NCBI GenBank assembly: GCA_013335435.1
Contig: JAAXVP010000005.1
Location: 1 to 32,571 of the forward strand
DNA length: 32,571 nt
Direction of reading: 5' to 3'
Source: Thiobacillus sp.
Lineage (GTDB): Bacteria; Pseudomonadota; Gammaproteobacteria; Burkholderiales; Thiobacillaceae
Shown: positions 26,454 through 32,571 of the stretch, piece after piece
Layout: the number at the start of each line of letters is the position of its first letter
Position numbering within the stretch: position 1 is the stretch's first letter
Notes under the pieces: generated by a model
The model's input: only the letters and a program-made list of their open reading frames with translations
Databases searched by the model: none
Told to the model about the DNA's origin: nothing
Translations under genes and position numbers: made by a program

Positions 26454-27269
26454 ATGGTTCAGGTCGGCCACGGTGTGTGCCAGGGGGACGAATCGCCCGG
26501 GCATTGCCCAGAGGCGCTAAATCTCGGACATGGAGGGTGCCTCACGCCGGGGCTGCCGCTGATGCTGGCATCGCTGTCACGGGTCAAATCGCGCGACGGC
26601 TTGGCGGCATGGTGCCGGAACGAGCTGTCCAAACGGATGACATTCCGGGCCTTCCTCTGCCGATTGAGCCACGTTGACGGACAAGCCATCGCGCCAATGG
26701 AAGCGGTATCCATCGGCATGGAAGCGGCCTTGTCCGCCGCCTGTCTCGGCCAACTGGCCGGCTTCCATCAGCACATCCTCCGCCACTGGCTGCATGTGGA
26801 GCAGCCGCTGCTGGCGACTGCGGACACGCTGGAACAGGTCATCGCCGACCCGGTTGCGCGCCAACGCTTTCAGGCCTGCGGGCTGGGCAACATCGCCGCC
26901 TTCGGCATGCGCGGCGCCAGGCCTGCGGAGGTATCCCATTTCTGCTTTTTCGGTATCCCGGAGGCATCCTGCGCACGCTGGGGTCTATTCCTGGAACTGC
27001 TGGCGGCGCCCTTGCATGCCGCCTTGGTGCGGATAGCGACTCGCTCGCACCCGGACTGGATACGCGATGCCGCCATGCCGAAGCTGACCCCGCGGGAACG
27101 GGAAATACTCAAGTGGATCGGAATGGGCAAAACCAATTGCGAGATCGCCATGATCCTGGGAACCCGATACAAGACGGTGAAAAACCAGGTCCAGAATCTC
27201 CTGGCCAAGTTGGATGTCAACAATCGCGCCCACGCGGTGGCGAAGGCCGCCGCCCTGGGACTTTACTGA
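26454..27269 (+). CDS. LuxR-family transcriptional regulator (EpsA-like)
   Basis: 271 aa from ATG 26454 with RBS-like GGGAG; C-terminal HTH LTPREREILKWIGMGKTNCEIAMILGTRYKTVKNQVQNLLAKLDVNNRAHAVAKA. Confidence 0.85.
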   Translation: MVQVGHGVCQGDESPGHCPEALNLGHGGCLTPGLPLMLASLSRVKSRDGLAAWCRNELSKRMTFRAFLCRLSHVDGQAIAPMEAVSIGMEAALSAACLGQLAGFHQHILRHWLHVEQPLLATADTLEQVIADPVARQRFQACGLGNIAAFGMRGARPAEVSHFCFFGIPEASCARWGLFLELLAAPLHAALVRIATRSHPDWIRDAAMPKLTPREREILKWIGMGKTNCEIAMILGTRYKTVKNQVQNLLAKLDVNNRAHAVAKAAALGLY

Positions 27270-27420
27270 GGCGGTCCGGCCGCCCGCCATGAAACCGCAC
27301 CATCTTGGGCCGAACGGCCCATTGCCGAAGCCGCCGCCGAAAAAATAGCCTAGCGGGCAGCGGACTGGCGCATCCAGTCCCGACCACATACGAAACCAAA
27401 TTACACAGGGCAGGAACGCA

Positions 27421-27690
27421 ATGACCATGCAGCGCAATCAGGGCCGGCAGCGCGGCCAGGGCATGACCGAGTACATCATCATCGTCGCCATGGTCGCCCT
27501 CGCGGCGATCGCGGTTTACCAGTATTTCGGACAGACCGTGCGCAACCAGACAGCGGCGATGTCGCAGGAACTGGCCGGGGAGGACGGCAGTGCCGCCCGT
27601 ACCGCCGCCGCCACGGCCGCCGGCAATGCCGCCACCGCCGCGGACACCAAGAACACCCTGGAAGACTACGTCAACCAGAAGGCCAAGTAA
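27421..27690 (+). CDS. Flp/Tad-type pilin-like protein
   Basis: 89 aa: NQGRQRGQG|MTEYIIIVAMVALAAIAVYQYFGQTVRNQ..., class IVb-type prepilin N-terminus with E5, then Ala/Thr-rich tail. Confidence 0.8.
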   Translation: MTMQRNQGRQRGQGMTEYIIIVAMVALAAIAVYQYFGQTVRNQTAAMSQELAGEDGSAARTAAATAAGNAATAADTKNTLEDYVNQKAK

Positions 27691-27756
27691 GCCCTTGCCG
27701 AGACGGCCTGACACCGGGCCGCTCGGGTGTTCGCAACGTTTCGGAGTCCCACGCGG

Positions 27757-29100
27757 ATGAGCCGACAGAATGGCCAGGCCCTGCCCTTGGCCCTGGTCAT
27801 GTTGGTGGCCGTGGCATCGGTGGTGTTCTTCATGTTCAACAGCGGCCAACTGGTCCAGGAAAAGATACGACTTACCAATACGGCCGACGCCGTGGCCTAC
27901 AGCGCCGGGGTGTTCGAGGCGCGGGCGCTCAATTACGACGCGTATACCAACCGCGCCATCGTCGCCAACGAAATCGCGATCGGCCAGGCGGTCGGCTTGG
28001 CGTCGTGGGCGAAATATGCCGGCACGGCCTCGGCCAACATCGCGCCCTATCTATACCTCATACCCTACGCCGGCCCGGCGATCGCCAACGCCATGGAACA
28101 GGTGGCCGACGTCATGGACATGATTACCTACGCCTACGCTGCGGCCGTGACCCTGCACGATGGCAGCGTCCAGGCCCTTGCCCTGTCGCAGTTCGCCGTC
28201 CACGGTCCGGGCAATGCACTGTTGCTCGCCAACCGTCTGGCGGTCATGCGGGACGTGGCCAGGCGCAACGATCCCGACGCCGAAGTCGACCCGATACCGC
28301 TGGCCGACGACTTTGCCGGGTTTACCCAGCGTTACACCGGCAGGAAACAGCGCGCACGCATGGGCAAGGTGGTCCACGACGACCGCGACGCCTTCCTGAA
28401 GCGGCGCAACTGGCAGTTCGGCCTGGTGCTCAAAGTTATCGGCTGTCGAGTCGGTTCCGACATCAAGAAGCGCGGCAGCACGGAACTCATCGATTTGACC
28501 GAGGGTTGGAAATCGATGGACACCCTGTCATTCCACAAATACTGGATGAAGATCAAGTTGTTCGGTCGCTCGTGCAAGCATTCCGAAACCCCGATCGGCT
28601 ACGGCTCGGCCTTCTCCGACGATGGCCTGGACGACTCCAGCTACAGCTATGCCGGCTCGCGATCCAGCAATCCCAGAGCCAGTTCGATGGCCGAATACAC
28701 CGTGGCCAACGGTTTCGAACCGTACACCCTGGGCGGAGGCGGCATTCCCCCCTTCCACGAACTTGCCGAGGCGGTGCTCAAGACCGCGGGTGACGCGCCA
28801 CGCACCGGCTTGGCCATCCGGGTCACCAAGGCGGCGGCGCGCCAGCGCTATTCGGGCGGGAGCGGCACCGTCAGGCCCTCCGGAGCACTGGACCTCTACG
28901 ACGGCCGTCATGCCGATAACCAAAGTGCCGCCATGGCTGGTGTGGAAGTCTATTTCGAACGGCCGGACGGCAAAAACGGACTGTCCGGAAAAGAAGAATA
29001 CGGCAGCCTGTTCAATCCCTACTGGCAGGCCCGGCTGGTGCCCGTCACGGCCGCTAGCCGTGCCCTGGCCCAGATGAAGCAAGGACTGGCACTGCCATGA
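27757..29100 (+). CDS. TadG/TadE-like pilus assembly protein
   Basis: 447 aa from ATG 27757; MSRQNGQALPLALVMLVAVASVVFFMFNSGQLVQEKIRLTNTADAVAYSAGVFEARALNY is TadG-like. Confidence 0.75.
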   Translation: MSRQNGQALPLALVMLVAVASVVFFMFNSGQLVQEKIRLTNTADAVAYSAGVFEARALNYDAYTNRAIVANEIAIGQAVGLASWAKYAGTASANIAPYLYLIPYAGPAIANAMEQVADVMDMITYAYAAAVTLHDGSVQALALSQFAVHGPGNALLLANRLAVMRDVARRNDPDAEVDPIPLADDFAGFTQRYTGRKQRARMGKVVHDDRDAFLKRRNWQFGLVLKVIGCRVGSDIKKRGSTELIDLTEGWKSMDTLSFHKYWMKIKLFGRSCKHSETPIGYGSAFSDDGLDDSSYSYAGSRSSNPRASSMAEYTVANGFEPYTLGGGGIPPFHELAEAVLKTAGDAPRTGLAIRVTKAAARQRYSGGSGTVRPSGALDLYDGRHADNQSAAMAGVEVYFERPDGKNGLSGKEEYGSLFNPYWQARLVPVTAASRALAQMKQGLALP

Positions 29101-29936
29101 GCGTGGCCCGCACCATCGCAGCCTGGTTGCTGGGGGTGTCGCTCGCCGCCCTTGGGATGTCTCCGGCCCAGGCCGCTCTCGCCTCGATCGCCGGCATCCA
29201 CGTGCATTACGCCGGGGAGGAAGCCGTAGCCAGGCACGCCCTCGCCGCCATGCGCGCCATGTGCGCCAAGGCCGAGGTCTCGGGCACTGCCGACCTCGTG
29301 GGCCGCTACACCCTGGACGTCTATTTTGCCGCGGACGGGACGCGCATCGCCCGCTACCGGCAAGGCTACGTCGCCAAGCCCCAAGGCCCCTGCCGGATCG
29401 CCGTCGAACCCTACAGCAAGATCGACCTTTACCATCTCGACCGCCGGGTCCGCTACGAATTCGCCGCGCGCGGCAACAAGGGGCCCGACTGGATGACTCA
29501 TCCGCTGCCCGGCGGCTGGACGGCCGCCCGCCTGAACGATGCCCTGGAGGCGGGAACGGGCCTGGAGGTGAGCGCGGGCGGCGCCGGTCGATTCGCCGGG
29601 CTGGCCTGTGAATTCCATGCCGTGCAGGGCCGTGCCGGCAAGGTGGCCGAATACTGCGACCGTGTCCTGGATGGGGCCCGGCCACCGATACGGCTCGAAT
29701 TGATGTCGCGCCTCTTCAACCCGGCGACGGGCGAAACCCTGTCGTACCGGGAAGCGGAAACGTTGAACCTGTCCGCCCGCCTGGAGCGGACCCTGTTCTA
29801 TCCGCCGGACGGCTACGCGGCAAAACCGGGGCGCCGGCCGGCCATTTCGGACCCCATGCGGAAATGGTGCGAGAAACAGCGGCGGGAGACCGGCGCCGAT
29901 CCCTGCACGGACGACCCGGAAGACGATGAAGACTGA
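29097..29936 (+). CDS. secreted protein of unknown function in tad-like locus
   Basis: 279 aa with signal peptide (AQA|AL); ATGA overlap with preceding gene. Confidence 0.65.
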   Translation: MSVARTIAAWLLGVSLAALGMSPAQAALASIAGIHVHYAGEEAVARHALAAMRAMCAKAEVSGTADLVGRYTLDVYFAADGTRIARYRQGYVAKPQGPCRIAVEPYSKIDLYHLDRRVRYEFAARGNKGPDWMTHPLPGGWTAARLNDALEAGTGLEVSAGGAGRFAGLACEFHAVQGRAGKVAEYCDRVLDGARPPIRLELMSRLFNPATGETLSYREAETLNLSARLERTLFYPPDGYAAKPGRRPAISDPMRKWCEKQRRETGADPCTDDPEDDED

Positions 29937-30696
29937 AGCGCGCCGCCATCCAGTCCGGCAACAGGGCCAGTCCACGGTGGAATTCGTGGTTCTGTCCCTG
30001 GTATTGCTGCCGCTTCTGCTGGCCGTGCCGCTGGTCGGCAAATACATGGATATCGCCCAGGCCACCGCCCTGGCCAGCCGCTACGTCGCGTTCGAGGGCG
30101 CGGTTCGGCACGGTTCCAGCGACGCTGGCTGGAAATCCGATGCCGAACTGGCCCAAGAAGTCAGGCGCCGTTTCTTCAGCAACAGCGATGCCCCGGTCAA
30201 GAGCGGCGATAGCGCGGGCGATTTCGACGCCCACCGCAACAGCCTGTGGTTCGACCACCGATCCGCGGCCTTGCTGCCCGACTTCGCCGGGAACGTAACC
30301 GCAAAGGCCAACCGGCGGTCCCTGGCCCAGCCGGCCGGTGCCGTGTTCGCCGGCTCGCTCGGCCTGTCCGACACCAACCTGGTTGCCGGCGAAGTCGTGG
30401 TCAGGATCGCCGACGTCGCCGGGCTGGAACCGTTCGACGCGCTCGGTCTAAGCGTCCGCCGCAGCACGGCCTTGCTGGCCGATCCCTGGGCGGCCAGCGG
30501 GCCGGCCGACGTCAAGGCGCGAATCCGCAAAGACGGCGGGAATCCGGCCGGGGTTTTTCCCTACGAGCCGCTCAAGCTGGCGGCGGCACCGCTCACGCCC
30601 TTCATCGGCCTGCTGGAATTCGACAGCAAACCGCCGGACATCGGCAGGGTGGAGCCGGATCGCGTGCCGGCAGACCGGCTCGGGGCCGCGAAATGA
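29926..30696 (+). CDS. TadE-like minor pilin/pseudopilin
   Basis: 256 aa; RQQGQSTVEFVVLSLVLLPLLLAVPLVGKYMDIAQATALASRYVAFEGA. Confidence 0.75.
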   Translation: MKTEARRHPVRQQGQSTVEFVVLSLVLLPLLLAVPLVGKYMDIAQATALASRYVAFEGAVRHGSSDAGWKSDAELAQEVRRRFFSNSDAPVKSGDSAGDFDAHRNSLWFDHRSAALLPDFAGNVTAKANRRSLAQPAGAVFAGSLGLSDTNLVAGEVVVRIADVAGLEPFDALGLSVRRSTALLADPWAASGPADVKARIRKDGGNPAGVFPYEPLKLAAAPLTPFIGLLEFDSKPPDIGRVEPDRVPADRLGAAK

Positions 30697-31361
30697 CGGC
30701 GGCTCGCCTGCTGGTCCTGGCCCTGCTGTCCGCATGGCCGTGGTGTTCCCGCGCGGCCTGGCCGGAAGTGCCGTTTCCGCCGGACGCCAGGATCGAGTCG
30801 CTGGGCGAGCAGATACGCCTCAACGGCGTGCCCATGCGCATGTACCGGGTCTTCCATGGCGAAAATGCCGGCCGGGTGGCCACCCGCTACCGGGACTGGC
30901 TCGGTCCCAGGCTGGCGGAAAGCCGCCTGCTCGGCGACCGTGTCCTCAGCCAGGGGCGCGGCGACCATTTCATCACCGTCCGCATCCACCCGCTCTCGGA
31001 CACGGATGCCATGGCCCTGGTGTCGATCGGCGATGTCCGCGCGGCCAGGCAGTCGGCGGACCGGGTGCCGGGCTTCCGGCTGCCGCCCGAATCGACCGTC
31101 CTGACCGACCTGGAGTCGGTCGACGGTGGCCGAAGCTCGCGCCAGCTGGTCGGCCAGAACCGGATCGGCCTGAAGACGAACCTGCGGCTGATCGAGGCCG
31201 AACTGGCACGGCGAGGCTATCGTCCCGATCCGGTGGCCGCCCCGGACGGAACGGGCAGCATCGTCCGCCTCTATGGCGGCGCCGGGCGCGAAGCCCGGCT
31301 CGTCCTGATGCACGAGGACGGGCTGACCCGCATCGTCCTGACCACCATCCAGTCGCCATGA
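30693..31361 (+). CDS. secreted protein of unknown function in tad-like locus
   Basis: 222 aa with signal peptide (CSRA|AWPE); ATGA overlaps at both ends. Confidence 0.65.
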   Translation: MTAARLLVLALLSAWPWCSRAAWPEVPFPPDARIESLGEQIRLNGVPMRMYRVFHGENAGRVATRYRDWLGPRLAESRLLGDRVLSQGRGDHFITVRIHPLSDTDAMALVSIGDVRAARQSADRVPGFRLPPESTVLTDLESVDGGRSSRQLVGQNRIGLKTNLRLIEAELARRGYRPDPVAAPDGTGSIVRLYGGAGREARLVLMHEDGLTRIVLTTIQSP

Positions 31362-31549
31362 GCCGCCGGCGCATTCCACCTTCCCGCCAGTCCGGCCAGT
31401 CCATGGCCGAATACCTCGTTGCCATGCTGGTGGCGATGATGGTGGTGGGCGTCGGCTTCGCCGGCGACACCTCGGTCATCGAACTGTTCCTGGACGCTGT
31501 CGGCATCGCCTTCGACAGGCTGAGCGCGTTCATGTCGCTACCCCTTTAG
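31358..31549 (+). CDS. 63-aa Flp/TadE-like short prepilin-like protein
   Basis: MSRRRIPPSRQSGQSMAEYLVAMLVAMMVVGVGFAGDTSVIELFLDAVGIAFDRLSAFMSLPL; GQS-xAEY class IVb-type N-terminus; ATGA overlap with previous gene. Confidence 0.65.
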   Translation: MSRRRIPPSRQSGQSMAEYLVAMLVAMMVVGVGFAGDTSVIELFLDAVGIAFDRLSAFMSLPL

Positions 31550-31558
31550 GACGCCAAG

Positions 31559-32407
31559 ATGCTTCAACTATCGCCCCGCAACCGGAACCTGATCGTCCTG
31601 CTCGCCGCCCTCGTCGTCGGCGGCCTGGCCGCGTTCGCCGCCCAGCGTTTCCTGCGCGGCAAGGTCGAAGAGATCGAGGCGCGGGAAAAGAACCAGGCCA
31701 CCGTCAGGCTGGTGGTGGCCAAGGAAAACCTGGAGAAGGGCACCCGGCTCGGCACCGCCAACCTGGCGATCCGGCCCGTGCCGCGGGAATGGGCGCATTC
31801 CGGTGCCATCACCCCGGAGCAGTTCGGGCGCGCCGATGGCGCCGTCCTCGCCTACCCGGCCCAAGCCGGCGAACCGGTACTCTGGGCACAGCTGGAAGGC
31901 CAGCGCGCCCCCAGTCTTGCCGCGCAACTGGCGCCCGGCCGGCGTGCCGTGACCGTACCCGTCGACGAGATCAGCTCGGTGTCCGGCATGGTCGAGCCGG
32001 GAGACCTGATCGACATCGTGGTGTCGGTGCGCAAGGCCAGCCATGCCTACACCTTCAATCTGCTGCAAGGCATCCGGGTGCTCGCCACCGGCCAACAGAC
32101 CGCCCTCATGCGCACCGAATCGGGAGAGCGGGAGGAGACCTTCTCCACCATCACCCTCGACACCACGCCGGAGGATGCCAAGCGGGTCATCGCCGCCCGC
32201 GAGATCGGCAAGGTGACCGCGCTCCTGCGCGCGCCCGGCGACCGGAACCGGGTATCCGGGGCGCGTTCCGAGGCGCAAGGGCTGCTCGGCCTGGCCGACC
32301 CCGTGTCGAGCCGGGTGCCGGTGATCTACGGCGGCGGCCCCATCGGCGAAGTGAGGCGCCTGGGCGCGCGGCCCGACGAGGCGGAGGGGCCGGGCGGCGG
32401 CCTCTGA
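31559..32407 (+). CDS. cpaB: Flp pilus assembly protein CpaB/RcpC
   Basis: 282 aa; N-terminal TM, SAF-like VRLVVAKENLEKGTRLGTANLAIRPVP, RAVTVPVDEISSVSGMVEPGDLIDIVVSV. Confidence 0.88.
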   Translation: MLQLSPRNRNLIVLLAALVVGGLAAFAAQRFLRGKVEEIEAREKNQATVRLVVAKENLEKGTRLGTANLAIRPVPREWAHSGAITPEQFGRADGAVLAYPAQAGEPVLWAQLEGQRAPSLAAQLAPGRRAVTVPVDEISSVSGMVEPGDLIDIVVSVRKASHAYTFNLLQGIRVLATGQQTALMRTESGEREETFSTITLDTTPEDAKRVIAAREIGKVTALLRAPGDRNRVSGARSEAQGLLGLADPVSSRVPVIYGGGPIGEVRRLGARPDEAEGPGGGL

Positions 32408-32449
32408 AGGGCAATTTTGGAAATAACGACAAAACGGGAAGGATAGATC

Positions 32450-32571
32450 GTGCTTTCGAGACTGAAACCCGGGCTGGCATGCCTGCTGTTCCTCGTCTGC
32501 GGCGCCGGCCATGGCGGCGACACCGCCACACTGGCGGAGCCGGCCATGGCACTGGAGGCGGGCACTGCCAC
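32450..32571 (+). CDS. probable start of secretin-type protein (CpaC/RcpA), truncated at window edge
   Basis: GTG start with GGAAGGA upstream: MLSRLKPGLACLLFLVCGAGHGGDTATLAEPAMALEAGTAT...; signal peptide; position after cpaB. Confidence 0.4.
   Translation, partial: MLSRLKPGLACLLFLVCGAGHGGDTATLAEPAMALEAGTA

Noticed and set aside
1-32571. CRISPR array, tRNA, rRNA or transposase genes
   Set aside because: No regularly spaced repeats, cloverleaf/rRNA signatures or transposase-like ORFs seen on either strand by manual inspection; a tool-based scan would be needed to exclude degenerate cases.

Overview
High-GC bacterial (proteobacterial-looking) chromosomal window, read by eye from the supplied ORF track. 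From left to right, mostly on the minus strand: a truncated Met-rich secreted protein; an orphan MNT-type nucleotidyltransferase; a lower-GC-looking three-gene islet (RelE/HigB-like toxin, XRE antitoxin, DUF6941 protein) with overlapping genes; a class II ribonucleotide reductase (nrdJ) whose active-site NPC|GEQ motif is split by a ~377-aa intein with LAGLIDADG endonuclease motifs, preceded by a tandem pair of NrdR-box-like palindromes 32 bp apart; exodeoxyribonuclease III; a ten-gene co-oriented cluster (SPFH-SHOCT, two zinc-ribbon DUF4178 proteins, a 50-aa TM peptide, DUF350, membrane-embedded spermidine-synthase-like protein, small membrane protein, Tat-exported FAD amine-oxidase-like protein, polytopic membrane protein, SpeD) that looks like a membrane-associated polyamine-type pathway; a complete yfaA-T-S-Q-P-like alpha-2-macroglobulin operon; a ~940-bp structured intergenic region with a hexamer array and palindromic repeats; and, on the plus strand, a LuxR-type (EpsA-like) regulator followed by a Tad/Flp-like pilus locus with four Flp/TadE/TadG-type prepilin-like proteins interleaved with two unknown secreted proteins, then cpaB and the start of a probable secretin gene. 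The strongest candidates for an under-described system are the SPFH/DUF4178/DUF350/SpeD/SpeE-like operon and the unusual minor-pilin cassette of the Tad-like locus. All family names come from recognition of motifs and not from database searches.
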